Assembly (NCBI RefSeq): GCF_000159995.1
Contig: NZ_GG700642.1
Span: 484,122 to 522,294 of the forward strand
Direction: 5' to 3'
DNA: 38,173 nucleotides
Origin: Alloprevotella tannerae ATCC 51259
GTDB taxonomy: Bacteria; Bacteroidota; Bacteroidia; Bacteroidales; Bacteroidaceae
The notes below the pieces were generated by a model. That model saw only the letters and a list, made by a program, of their open reading frames with translations. It searched no databases and had not been told where the DNA came from. Below, one piece after another: positions 8,006 through 16,508 of the stretch. A program made the translations under genes and the position numbers. Each line of letters begins with the position of its first letter. Position 1 is the first letter of the stretch.

Positions 8006-8329
8006 TTACATTAAGTTTCCCTCGCCGGAAGGTATTTCGGGAGCGTGTAAGTTTTTAGAAATATTGCTCTTCTCGTTCATTAATTCGGCCGGAGAGACCC
8101 ACCCCGCCCGACTGGGTTTGAGCGTAATCACATCCGGTTCGTCATCGTGGACAACTTCGATGTCGTGCTCAAACAGCGCAAGCACAATCGCCGCCACAAA
8201 AGCCGGCAGTTGCTCGTCCGAGACCTGCGGCGCCTTACCGTCGATCAAAAAATCTTGGAGCGAAGCGCTATTGTCGTCAAACGACAAAGAAATCGCCTGC
8301 CCGTTCAGTTGAAATTTATAATGCTTCAT
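8006..8329 (-). CDS. Small accessory protein of the carboxyltransferase operon, possibly OadG-like
   Basis: A 107-residue protein between the carboxyltransferase and the biotin carrier. Its N-terminus (MKHYKFQLNGQ) resembles that of the neighbouring biotin carrier (MKTYKYKIDGA), suggesting a shared beta-rich interaction segment. The middle (about 40-62, LPAFVAAIVLALFEHDIEV) is a hydrophobic helix and the region around 68-82 (ITLKPSRAGW) resembles the tail of Bacteroidetes OadG-like small subunits. A true N-terminal membrane anchor, typical of OadG, is absent. Position in the operon argues strongly that it belongs to the complex; the specific role (assembly link or regulatory subunit) is inference. 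Only 9 bases separate its stop from the biotin carrier start. Confidence 0.72.
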   Translation of the reverse strand: MKHYKFQLNGQAISLSFDDNSASLQDFLIDGKAPQVSDEQLPAFVAAIVLALFEHDIEVVHDDEPDVITLKPSRAGWVSPAELMNEKSNISKNLHAPEIPSGEGNLM

Positions 8330-8362
8330 TGACTTTTCAATGGTTTTGAATAGCGCCTTGCC

Positions 8363-8393
8363 GGCCGAAGCGGATCGGCCAACAAGACTTGTT
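8363..8393. other. Two small stem-loops between operon genes
   Basis: GGCCG (8363-8367) pairs with CGGCC (8376-8380), and immediately next AACAAG-A-CTTGTT (8381-8393) is a perfect palindrome. They fill the 72-base gap between the carboxyltransferase and the accessory gene and could be processing or mRNA-stability elements; neither is followed by a T-run. Confidence 0.45.
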
Positions 8394-8401
8394 CTTCCTT
8401 A

Positions 8402-9955
8402 TTAAAGCGGAATATTGCCATGTTTCTTAATCGGTCTCGTCTCGCGCTTGCCGGAGAGTTGCGCCAGTGCGCGGCAGATGCGGAAACGCGTATTGCGAGG
8501 CTCGATTACGTCATCGACATAACCATACTCTGCAGCCTTATACGGATTCGTGAAGAGATCGTTATACTCTTGTTCCTTTGCTGCCAAGAATGCTTTCGGA
8601 TCTTCTTGCTCCTTAGCCTCTTTGCCGTTGAGAATTGCCACAGCACCACTGGCACCCATCACGGCAATCTCGGCACTGGGCCAAGCGTAGTTGAGGTCGT
8701 TCTTCAACTGCTTACAACCCATCACGATATGACTACCGCCATAGCTCTTGCGCAGCGTCACGGTCACCTTAGGCACCGTTGCTTCACCATAAGCAAAGAG
8801 GAGTTTTGCGCCGTGGTCAATCACCGCGTTATACTCCTGACCTGTACCGGGCAGGAAGCCGGGAACATCGACGAGTGAAACGATAGGAATATTAAAGCTA
8901 TCGCAGAAACGCACGAAGCGAGCTGCTTTACGGCTGGCGTTGCTATCTAAAACGCCGGCATAGACACTGGGCTGATTAGCTACAATTCCCACGCTTTGGC
9001 CATTGAAGCGCGCAAAGCCGATAATAATATTGCGGGCAAACTGACTCTGTACTTCCATAAACTCGCCATCATCGACAATGGCTGAAATTACGTTGTACAT
9101 ATCGTAAGCCTGATTAGGATTATCCGGAACTATTTCGTTCAGCGCGTCCTCCTTACGATCAATCGGATCATTGGTGGGCTTCAGCGGCGCGTGGTCTAAG
9201 TTATTTTGTGGCAGATATTCGAGCAAATGGCGAATAAGCAGCGCAAACTCCTCTTCCGTCTTTGCCGTAAAGTGCGCTACGCCGGAAATAGAAGCGTGCA
9301 CGTTCGCACCGCCGAGTTGTTCTTGCGTCACGTCTTCGCCCGTTACGGTTTTCACCACCTTCGGACCCGTCAAGAACATATAACTAACGCCCTCCAGCAT
9401 CACAACGAAGTCAGTCAAAGCCGGAGAATACACAGCACCACCGGCGCAAGGGCCGCAAATACCGGAGATTTGTGGGATTACACCGCTGGCTTCAATGTTG
9501 CGCTGAAAGATTTCACCAAAACCGGCCAACGCATTGATGCCTTCTTGAATGCGTGCACCGCCAGAATCGTTGAGGCCGATGCAGGGAGCGCCCGTCTTCA
9601 TAGCAAGGTCCATCACCTTGCATATCTTTTCGGCCATCGTGATCGAAAGACTACCGCCGTTGACCGTAAAATCCTGCGCGAAAATGAAGACCAAGCGGCC
9701 ATTGATCGTACCGGAGCCGGCCACGACGCCATCGCCCAAATATTGCTTCTTATCCATGCCAAAGTCGTGGCAGCGATGAAGCTTAAACATATCCATTTCC
9801 TCGAAGGAACCTTTATCCAACAGTAGCGCAATACGCTCTCGCGCCGTATATTTTCCTTTTTCGTGCTGCTTGTCGATGGCCTTCTCCCCGCCACCAAGGC
9901 GAGCCTTACGGCGCAATTCGACCAATTGCTTTACTTTCTTCAGTTGTTCATTCAT
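8402..9955 (-). CDS. mmdA: Carboxyltransferase subunit (methylmalonyl-CoA decarboxylase alpha / propionyl-CoA carboxylase beta type)
   Basis: A 517-residue acyl-CoA carboxyltransferase of the crotonase-fold family. Visible family blocks are KYTARERI near residue 30, [11 protein letters not shown] near 115-125, [16 protein letters not shown] in the N-terminal CoA-binding half, and GYGGSH-type sequence ([11 protein letters not shown]) with the [10 protein letters not shown] block in the C-terminal half. It moves CO2 between (S)-methylmalonyl-CoA or propionyl-CoA and carrier biotin. The frame extends to 9985, but ATG 9955 is chosen because a -7 box (9983-9990) overlaps the longer version. It leads an operon with the small accessory and biotin-carrier genes. 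Without a beta (sodium pump) subunit or biotin carboxylase in the window, I cannot say whether the reaction runs as decarboxylation with sodium export or as carboxylation; the gene symbol is a best guess. Confidence 0.92.
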   Translation of the reverse strand: MNEQLKKVKQLVELRRKARLGGGEKAIDKQHEKGKYTARERIALLLDKGSFEEMDMFKLHRCHDFGMDKKQYLGDGVVAGSGTINGRLVFIFAQDFTVNGGSLSITMAEKICKVMDLAMKTGAPCIGLNDSGGARIQEGINALAGFGEIFQRNIEASGVIPQISGICGPCAGGAVYSPALTDFVVMLEGVSYMFLTGPKVVKTVTGEDVTQEQLGGANVHASISGVAHFTAKTEEEFALLIRHLLEYLPQNNLDHAPLKPTNDPIDRKEDALNEIVPDNPNQAYDMYNVISAIVDDGEFMEVQSQFARNIIIGFARFNGQSVGIVANQPSVYAGVLDSNASRKAARFVRFCDSFNIPIVSLVDVPGFLPGTGQEYNAVIDHGAKLLFAYGEATVPKVTVTLRKSYGGSHIVMGCKQLKNDLNYAWPSAEIAVMGASGAVAILNGKEAKEQEDPKAFLAAKEQEYNDLFTNPYKAAEYGYVDDVIEPRNTRFRICRALAQLSGKRETRPIKKHGNIPL

Positions 9956-9982
9956 AATATGCAATCGTATTATTTTGGGGGA

Positions 9983-9990
9983 CAAAGTTA
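9983..9990 (-). promoter_or_regulatory. Candidate -7 box for the carboxyltransferase operon
   Basis: The minus strand reads TAACTTTG, ending 27 bases before the ATG at 9955. This decides the start against the longer frame. Confidence 0.6.
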
Positions 9991-10708
9991 CACGAAACCT
10001 AAGAGAATCAGAAGTATTTATGCCTTTTTTCGTATGCTTTCAACTTCTTGCATTAGGTTTTGACAGGTGAAAGTTATAGTTGCGCACTTTGCACACTAAG
10101 GCCACCATTTGCGCAAAGAATACGAGTTTAGATTGCACACTTTCTTCTCAAATGTTTTATTTCAAAGAATTAGCGCCGACTATACAGTGCGCGAAATATG
10201 CATTTTTTATCTTTTTTCGCACTGCAATCCTACAAAATTGAGCACTTTTGAGTCTTTATTTTGATTTGAGTTACTACGTTTCAAACGTCGGTAGTTATTT
10301 TTGCTAAAAAATGACCGAACCGGCCGAAAAGGATTCTACATCATTCTCCTTGATAAGCGCAAGGCGAATAAAGCAACAAGCCCCTAAGCGCTCACAAAGG
10401 CAAAAAGGTTTAATCAGCGCTTGGCTTTCTCCGTACAGACGCGAGAGGTAAAAATTCCAACTAGGAGGGAAAAAATTCCAATAGGAGGAATTTAATTCCC
10501 AACAAGTAGGGAAAAAAGTCCCAATAAGGAGCAAAAAAATCAGCTCATAGATACGCCATTTGAGAATAAGCCTGCGCCCAACATTGAACTAAGCAATCGG
10601 TGGTGGAGCATAAGTTGCCGCAAATTCAATATAAGGTCCTATTAAGGATCTATACCTTCTTCTAAGTCTTCACGCGATGATTGCGTATGCCCCATAGTCT
10701 TTTTCTTT
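9991..10708. other. Intergenic region between divergent operons
   Basis: About 720 bases separating the carboxyltransferase promoter from the umuDC-like operator. It is AT-rich and holds a 21-22-bp tandem repeat (10448-10541). No gene, tRNA or riboswitch was recognised. A minus-strand open frame at 10304-10534 is a consequence of the repeat. Confidence 0.6.
10448..10541. repeat. Tandem 21-22-bp imperfect repeat (about 4-5 units)
   Basis: On the plus strand units start near AA[TC]A[AG]GGAGG and end in AATTCC[C]: 10448-10458 (partial), 10459-10479, 10480-10500, 10501-10522 and 10523-10541. Several units contain self-complementary TTCC/GGAA sequences. Spacing is regular but the sequence is degenerate. 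There are no unique spacers, so this is not CRISPR. A similar AGGAG/AATT pattern appears at 22320-22415. Confidence 0.75.
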
Positions 10709-10730
10709 TGATAAGCGTAAACGCTTTTCA
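10709..10730. promoter_or_regulatory. 22-bp inverted repeat over the umuDC-like promoter, candidate operator
   Basis: TGATAAGCGT-AA-ACGCTTTTCA: 10-base arms with one mismatch around a perfect core AAGCGT/ACGCTT (10713-10726). It ends 11 bases upstream of the -7 box at 10742, so it covers the -33 region. It is a natural binding site for a dimeric repressor, and the first gene downstream encodes a protein with a DNA-binding-like domain and an autocleavage site. Confidence 0.62.
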
Positions 10731-10741
10731 AATAAAGGTTG

Positions 10742-10749
10742 TAACTTTG
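10742..10749 (+). promoter_or_regulatory. Candidate -7 box of the umuDC-like operon
   Basis: TAACTTTG, 25 bases upstream of the ATG at 10775. The 22-bp inverted repeat lies directly upstream. Confidence 0.6.
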
Positions 10750-10774
10750 CAGAAACATTCGTAGCATATCAAAA

Positions 10775-11425
10775 ATGAAAGCAGAAGAAGCCAAAAAGAA
10801 TGGCAGGGGTGGGCGCAGAGCAGGCGCCGGGCGCCCCAAAGGCGATCGCCGCTTGTTCTCCTTCCGTATAGAAGGGCGACTGGCCGACTTTATTGATAGT
10901 CATAAAAACCGAACAGCGTTTATACACAACTGTATAGAAAAGGCTTTCAACAAGAAGGAGGAAGACGCCTCATTTTTCGCGCTTCAAACATTGGGCGACA
11001 TTTATCCGGCCACGAGCGTTCGATCAATGACGCTCCCAAAGTTTGACAATGCACGCGTTGTAGCCGGCTTCCCTCTGGCTTTAGACACCGATGAGCAGGC
11101 CCAAAGTGTTGATATCCTCCGGATGCTTTGTCCCAATCCGGAAGCTTCTTATTTGATAAAGGTAAGAGGCGATTCGATGATTGATGCCGGCATCAGCGAC
11201 GGAGACATTATTATTGTAGATAAAAGTAATCGGACGCCCAGCGAGCACGAAGTGGCAGTGTGCGAATATAATGGAGAATACACCATTAAGCATATCGTGC
11301 AGCAAGCGGGAAAGACGTGGTTGGTTCCGGCCAACCCTAAATATCCCCGTATAGAGATTTTTGAAGAAGATGATTTCTCGGTATGGGGCGTAGTCACTTA
11401 TACGATTCATAAACCTCGGGCATAA
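10775..11425 (+). CDS. umuD: UmuD/LexA-like S24 autoprotease with an N-terminal ribbon-helix-helix-like domain
   Basis: A 216-residue protein. The C-terminal part (about 90-216) is an S24 peptidase: the cleavage site is Ala97-Gly98 in VVAGFP, the nucleophile is Ser134 in VRGDSMID, and the general base is Lys172 in TIKHI, with spacing as in UmuD and LexA. The first 90 residues are not found in E. coli UmuD (139 residues in all, about 24 before its cleavage site). They begin with a basic GRGGRRAGAGRPKG stretch and continue with a strand-helix-helix pattern (FSFRI, then about 34-44 and 46-60 including NRTAFIHNCIEKAF) resembling ribbon-helix-helix DNA-binding domains. I infer that it can both repress its own operon through the 10709-10730 site and, after cleavage on RecA filaments, activate UmuC. 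It is followed after 6 bases by umuC. Classical LexA has a winged helix instead, so this is not a normal LexA. Confidence 0.85.
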   Translation: MKAEEAKKNGRGGRRAGAGRPKGDRRLFSFRIEGRLADFIDSHKNRTAFIHNCIEKAFNKKEEDASFFALQTLGDIYPATSVRSMTLPKFDNARVVAGFPLALDTDEQAQSVDILRMLCPNPEASYLIKVRGDSMIDAGISDGDIIIVDKSNRTPSEHEVAVCEYNGEYTIKHIVQQAGKTWLVPANPKYPRIEIFEEDDFSVWGVVTYTIHKPRA

Positions 11426-11431
11426 CAAGAT

Positions 11432-12700
11432 ATGTGGGCTTTGGCTGATTGCAATAGCTTCTTTTGCTCCGTAGAAAAAGCCTTCCATCCGGGATTAAGG
11501 GGAAAGCCTGTCTGCGTATTATCCAGCAATGATGGCAACATCGTAGCGCTTACTCCCGAAGCAAAGAAGATTGGGATTAAGCGCGGCGACCCCGTGTTTA
11601 AAGTAAGAGATCTTATTTCTTGTCATAACGTGAAACTCTTCTCAGCAAATATGAAGCTCTATGCTGCGATGTCGCGTCGTGTAACCAATATGCTACGAAA
11701 GCGTATTCATCACGTAGAAAATTACAGCATTGACGAAAGTTTTTGCTGCCTTGATGGCTATGAACAACTCTATGATATGGAAAATTTTATGAGAGAAATC
11801 GTAGAGAATGTGCGCCTTTGGACAGCAATCCCCATGAGTGTGGGGATTGCTCCAAGTAAGACCTTGGCAAAGATCGGTAGTAAGTTTGCCAAACAGTACA
11901 AAGGTTATCGCTCAGTGTGTTTGATTGATACAGAAGAGAAACGGCGCAAAGCGTTGGCCCTTGTTGACCTATCTGACGTATGGGGAATCGGTCGACGCAC
12001 GCTGAAGAAATTAGCATATTACAACATTCATACGCCTTTGGCCTTTGCAGATAAAAGTGAAAACTGGGTGAGAAGTCGCTTTACGCTACCGATGATCCAC
12101 ACTTGGAAGGAACTTAATGGCGTTGATTGTATTGACACCACGGAAGTCATTGCTAAACAAACAATTTGTACAAGTCGCAGCTTTGGCAATATGGTTACCG
12201 AACTTGAAGACCTTAAAGCGTCGGTAGCTCATTTTGCCAGCTCTTGCGCCAACAAGCTTCGTAGTCAGTCGTCTCTGTGTAGAAGTGTTACGGTGTTTAT
12301 TGCGACGAACCGCTTTCGCGAGGATTTGCCACAATATAATAATATGCTTACCTATACCCTACCCATAGCCACAGCCGACACACTTGAAATTACCAATACG
12401 GCCATCGCGATTCTGCAAGAACTCTATCGCCCGGGCATACAATATAAGAAGTCGGGGGTTGTTCTTGGGGATATTTCTTCCGGAAAAGCTATCTCGCAAG
12501 ACCTTTTTGACCACATTTCCAATCGCTCTGAACGTCATCAATTAATGCACTTCATAGACAATATAAACCAGCGCTATGGGAAAAAAACTATTCTGCTGGG
12601 CATTGAAGGCATAGGAAAACAAAAATGGACCGCCAAATGTGAGCAGCGCACACCAAACTATCTTACGGATATTAACGAAATTATGACGATTCGTATATAA
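11432..12700 (+). CDS. umuC: Y-family translesion DNA polymerase, UmuC-like
   Basis: A 422-residue error-prone polymerase subunit for copying past DNA lesions. The catalytic acidic residues are visible: Asp6 in ALADCNSFF and Asp101-Glu102 in YSIDESF. The palm and fingers block includes KPVCVLSSNDGNIVALTPEAKK (residues 25-46 region) and the helix-hairpin-helix region DVWGIGRRTLKKL lies near 180-195. The C-terminal half carries the little-finger domain and the UmuC-type tail. Length matches UmuC (about 420). It is the second gene of an operon with the S24 autoprotease, starting 6 bases after its stop. Control is probably through the 22-bp inverted repeat and DNA damage. A minus-strand terminator for the next gene lies beyond the 3' end. 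Confidence 0.96.
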   Translation: MWALADCNSFFCSVEKAFHPGLRGKPVCVLSSNDGNIVALTPEAKKIGIKRGDPVFKVRDLISCHNVKLFSANMKLYAAMSRRVTNMLRKRIHHVENYSIDESFCCLDGYEQLYDMENFMREIVENVRLWTAIPMSVGIAPSKTLAKIGSKFAKQYKGYRSVCLIDTEEKRRKALALVDLSDVWGIGRRTLKKLAYYNIHTPLAFADKSENWVRSRFTLPMIHTWKELNGVDCIDTTEVIAKQTICTSRSFGNMVTELEDLKASVAHFASSCANKLRSQSSLCRSVTVFIATNRFREDLPQYNNMLTYTLPIATADTLEITNTAIAILQELYRPGIQYKKSGVVLGDISSGKAISQDLFDHISNRSERHQLMHFIDNINQRYGKKTILLGIEGIGKQKWTAKCEQRTPNYLTDINEIMTIRI

Positions 12701-12872
12701 AGTGACGCGCGGTAGGCATCGCACGCGCCTTCTAAAGGTAGAGGTGTAAACTTATAGTCCGATAATGGATGCAAGACCTAAGCCCATTGAACCCTTTCCA
12801 ATGAAACTTTTTACAAAACGGTTTGCATACATTTTTTTGCCTTAAGAACTTTCGAAGACTCTTGATTTCATC

Positions 12873-12914
12873 AACAAAAAAACATTGGTAGGCTGACTAT
12901 TGCCAACCTACCAA
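12873..12914 (-). terminator. Terminator of the large secreted protein gene
   Basis: Arms TTGGTAGG (12885-12892) and CCTACCAA (12907-12914) with a 14-base loop. In the minus direction the stem is followed by eight T's interrupted by a single G (from 12875-12882). It lies 22 bases past the stop at 12936. Confidence 0.8.
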
Positions 12915-12935
12915 ATGTACTTGATGCCTTAAGCT

Positions 12936-15900
12936 TTATTTCTTTATAATGGTCTTGCCATTGACAACGTAAATTCCCTTTCGTATTCCTTTTAAAGAAT
13001 AGATGTCCTTTGCAACGAGTCGGCCATCTATTGTATAAAGATCAAAAGGCTTACCGGAGTTGATTTCTATACTCTTGACATCTGTAACGGGAGTAGCCTT
13101 TGTCGCCTCAGATTCACCACCCGCATAGACGGCAGAGACTGCATAATTTGCATTATTGTTTGATGCTTCTGTATCAGTAAACTTACTTGGCGTATCAGCA
13201 TCAATACGCTTTATCAACTTATTTCCACGATAAATATTGTAAGCCACAACCTTTCCGCAACCTGCAGTATAGGTTATGTCGTCCAACATTAACATGTAAG
13301 TATCAGCTGTATTATTATGGATGGCAAAATAAGTGGCACCTTCCGGCAAAGTAGCAGAATATTGCTTCCATACGCCACCGTCAACTATGACTTTCGTACT
13401 CGTTGGGATAAAGTCGGCTATCGTTGTTCCTGCTTTTGAATAAAACAATTCTATATTCTCCGGATAGTTAAGTGTTGACGACTTAAAGTTGTTCGCCCAG
13501 AAAGTAACCACTTGTTCCTTACCAGGGAGCGAAGGAGAAATAAGCCAGTTGTCTGCTACGATAAATTGTGAATTTTCTACACTATAAAAAGAGGCAAGAT
13601 AGCGACCGCCGCTATGTGGACGCAGGCAAGTATACTCTTCCATAACTTTATCTGTTAGCCATGAAGCGGGCTCTACTAAAGTAAAAGCAAATCGTTTTCC
13701 TTCGTTAGGATGCGGATAAGAACGACTAAACGGACCACGTGCGACGCCTTTCTCTCCATATACCGATGTCCACTCTCCGAAATCATCTGTTGCCCAAGGT
13801 GTATAACTCTCGAAATCGTCAGTTACCACTTCAGAAGTTTCTTCTATTTTCTGCCACTCTATAACAACCTTACCATCAGTTTGCATCGTTGCCGTAACGT
13901 TAGTAGGCGCAGTTTTAGTAGAAGAAAGCAGCTCAACATTGGCTGTTGCGACATTATCATCAGGCGTAGCATCTTCGTCCGCTGTTACTACTTCTGCTTT
14001 CAACGAAAGCGGCGAAACATCGACGACCGTAGTAGGACACTTTAATGATACCGTATTCTGCGCGTGGGGAGCTAACGGATCAGCTATGACTTTACTATCT
14101 ATCAAATCATTTCCTGCATAGAGTCGAACCGTATAGTTAGTTCTTTCAATGCTTCCCATATTTCTGACATCTACCTTTGCGGTGATCGTCTCGCCCTTAC
14201 GTACTTTTGAAGGCGCATTAAGCGATAGACGCAAATCTTTCTCCACCACATCACGCACATAGATATTATCGAAGTATACGGTTTCTCCGGTTGGTGCTTG
14301 CGCAGTAAAGGTAAACGTTATATAAGGCAATACGGTGTATTCTGTGTCTAATTTTACAGAGGTCGTATGCCATTCTTGTTGTGAATTATCTATGTTCGCA
14401 TAGTCTACGATACATAGTTGCTTGGTTTCTTTGCCCGGAGCATCTATTCTCACGATAACCTTCCCTTTTCCATTAGGAACTGAAGAACGATTGGAAAAGA
14501 CCAATGTCGGACTGACTGCCCCTTTAATAGATATCTTTCCGGACCCCATCGTAGCACTATCCTCATCAGCAACTGAAACATAACCCGTACATCCGCCATC
14601 GCCATCAGAAGACATTCCTTGCATTAACTGGAAAGTAGATTTATCTGTTTCCGAGACCCACCACATAGAATTATCTAAGCGACCATTCTTAAAATGTTCT
14701 TCGAATGGCAAGACATAAGGTTCTCCGACAAGGATATTAGGCGACATAACACGAGGACCTTCCCCCACTTCATTCTCAGAAGAAAGCGCGTAGTTAATCA
14801 TATCCTGCTGTCCTACATTAGTCTTATACGGAATACTAATAGATGTTTCCGACACTTTCTTCACAAGCGTCAGGTTAACTCCTGTACCGGTTTCTTCTAT
14901 CTCATAAACATTGTAGAGCACATCAGCCGGTTTAACATAGCCACCGTGTGATCCTGTTGTCACAGCATCCCAAGTAAGCGTAATAGAATCATCGGTCTGA
15001 CTTGTTTGAATATTTGTTGGCGCAATGGGAGTATCTACACCTACATAAACTTCGATTCTCTTACTTTCTTTTCCTTCTCCCAATGAGTTCTTCGCAATAA
15101 CAGAATAGGCATTGATTCCTTGTTCAGCCTCATTGTCTACATATTTATAGGAACCATTAGGTTCAATATCCCCCATCTCACCTATTTTTTCCCCATTACG
15201 CATAATGTCTATCGTGAGCGGTGCTTCAAGGTTTGAACCATCAATGGCTGTTGCCGGCGCAACAAAGTCTATAGTAGCTTTCAAACTACCATCGTTAGCC
15301 GCTGTAACTGATACAAGGTTTGCTTCATTGGGGGCTTTCATCGAATTGCCCTCAACAGAGATGTCATCAAGAATGAGTTGCCAAAACCAGTCGACATCAC
15401 TTGTGCAATGAAATCCGAAATAATAGACGCCATCAGCTGTCGGAGTAAATGTCTGTTTAATAGTCTCGTACTCGGTATTGGTAATTTTATGTTGCTCTAC
15501 AAGCACATTGGTCATTGCATCTACGGTAGCAGCATTTCCATATTTCACTTCCAACAATTCAGGGTAGGATATGCCCTTACTTGCTACACGATAAGAAATG
15601 TTATACACCATATTTGCCTTTAAAGCCAGCGGTGGTGTTATGAGCCAATCATCGTGGCTGTTATCGCCATACTGCATTTGAACGGCCGACTGTCCCGTTT
15701 CATTGTCAAGAAAATAACTCCACGTATTGCCGTCCTTGTTTGCATCAATAATGGTAAATGAAGTTAGTGCATTTTCATTATCAAACCCTTCTCTGAAAGG
15801 TAATTCCGCCACATTGCCGGGCGCATCCTTCATAAAAGACTTCGCACCCAAGCGCTGCTGCTCACGCTTTTCAGCCCGAAAGGTCTGCTTTGTGCCGGAT

Positions 15901-16100
15901 GGCAAAAGGAGACTTTGCCGCTTAAACTCTAAAGTCCCTTGCAAATTATCAGGGGAAGATTTACTTTCAGCATTAACTAATCGCTGCTTATGCTGTTTTG
16001 CAGCAGTTTTCTCATACGGCTGCGCACTAACACTCGCTGCAGAAAGCCCGATGAGGGCCATAGTACTCAATAAAAACAGCTTAGATAAAAAACTATTCAT
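12936..16100 (-). CDS. Large secreted adhesin-like protein with cleaved-adhesin (choice-of-anchor J) and FN3 domains
   Basis: A 1054-residue exported protein. A signal peptide covers about residues 1-27 (ending SVSAQ). Three cleaved-adhesin/MAM-like jelly-roll modules are visible: near residues 90-245 (opening PFREGFDNEN and containing SHDDWLITPPL), near 465-620 (LPFEEHFKNG, then the Y-F-D-N-I-Y-V-R strand), and near 770-955 (DDFESYTPW, ADNWLISPSL, MLMLDDITYT). Between them are fibronectin-III-like segments (APTNIQTSQTDDSITLTWDA) and a CARDB-like segment (SLNAPSKVRKGETITAKVDV). The last 50 residues (FDLYTIDGRLVAKD... GIYVVNGKTIIKK) look like a short Bacteroidales C-terminal sorting domain, so type IX secretion or surface anchoring is likely but inferred. 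The frame can start at 16118; ATG 16100 puts the signal peptide at the N-terminus. Related modules occur in P. gingivalis hemagglutinins and gingipains; the ligand is unknown and no protease motif is seen. Confidence 0.88.
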   Translation of the reverse strand: MNSFLSKLFLLSTMALIGLSAASVSAQPYEKTAAKQHKQRLVNAESKSSPDNLQGTLEFKRQSLLLPSGTKQTFRAEKREQQRLGAKSFMKDAPGNVAELPFREGFDNENALTSFTIIDANKDGNTWSYFLDNETGQSAVQMQYGDNSHDDWLITPPLALKANMVYNISYRVASKGISYPELLEVKYGNAATVDAMTNVLVEQHKITNTEYETIKQTFTPTADGVYYFGFHCTSDVDWFWQLILDDISVEGNSMKAPNEANLVSVTAANDGSLKATIDFVAPATAIDGSNLEAPLTIDIMRNGEKIGEMGDIEPNGSYKYVDNEAEQGINAYSVIAKNSLGEGKESKRIEVYVGVDTPIAPTNIQTSQTDDSITLTWDAVTTGSHGGYVKPADVLYNVYEIEETGTGVNLTLVKKVSETSISIPYKTNVGQQDMINYALSSENEVGEGPRVMSPNILVGEPYVLPFEEHFKNGRLDNSMWWVSETDKSTFQLMQGMSSDGDGGCTGYVSVADEDSATMGSGKISIKGAVSPTLVFSNRSSVPNGKGKVIVRIDAPGKETKQLCIVDYANIDNSQQEWHTTSVKLDTEYTVLPYITFTFTAQAPTGETVYFDNIYVRDVVEKDLRLSLNAPSKVRKGETITAKVDVRNMGSIERTNYTVRLYAGNDLIDSKVIADPLAPHAQNTVSLKCPTTVVDVSPLSLKAEVVTADEDATPDDNVATANVELLSSTKTAPTNVTATMQTDGKVVIEWQKIEETSEVVTDDFESYTPWATDDFGEWTSVYGEKGVARGPFSRSYPHPNEGKRFAFTLVEPASWLTDKVMEEYTCLRPHSGGRYLASFYSVENSQFIVADNWLISPSLPGKEQVVTFWANNFKSSTLNYPENIELFYSKAGTTIADFIPTSTKVIVDGGVWKQYSATLPEGATYFAIHNNTADTYMLMLDDITYTAGCGKVVAYNIYRGNKLIKRIDADTPSKFTDTEASNNNANYAVSAVYAGGESEATKATPVTDVKSIEINSGKPFDLYTIDGRLVAKDIYSLKGIRKGIYVVNGKTIIKK

Positions 16101-16508
16101 ACGTTTTTTTTGCAACACTTTGGGTTAATAACAGGTTTAAATAAGGTGATAAATTTGTCTTAGATCTAAACAGGCTACCAAAGCATACAGTTACCAAGTG
16201 TTGCGATAAGGTAAACTATACGCTATAGTACGCGGTATCTTTCGACAGGGGTTAACATCAGCACTTTACCACCAAGAAGCAGCCCACAAGCTTTCTCGGA
16301 CTAATGCCCATCTTGGTCTTGCAAATATACCTCATTTTTATCTTCATTCAAAATATTTACAGCTATTTCAAACAAGCTGTTCATATTTCCTGGCAGGAAG
16401 TAGCGCCTCAAGACGCGCATAAGGTCTCATTATAAATAATCTGCAAATTGTCTCCTTATGCCGTTTGCCTTAGACACTCCACGTTTGAGATCGTCTTAAA
16501 AGCCACTG
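16101..16508. other. Intergenic region upstream of the secreted adhesin-like gene
   Basis: About 400 bases with no supported gene. It contains an ACTATA-CGC-TATAGT palindrome (16215-16229) about 115 bases upstream of the adhesin start, a possible regulator site. TAAATTTG at 16149-16156 is on the plus strand and points away from the adhesin gene, so I do not assign it. Confidence 0.5.

Noticed and set aside
10304-10534. A minus-strand frame with repeated Trp-Asn-Phe-Phe-Pro pattern
   Set aside because: The repeat in the peptide is only the translation of the 21-22-bp DNA repeat; there is no start signal.
10448-10541. CRISPR array
   Set aside because: Units are contiguous and degenerate, with no unique spacers and no cas genes.
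16149-16156. TAAATTTG as a promoter for the adhesin-like gene
   Set aside because: It is on the opposite strand and points away from that gene.
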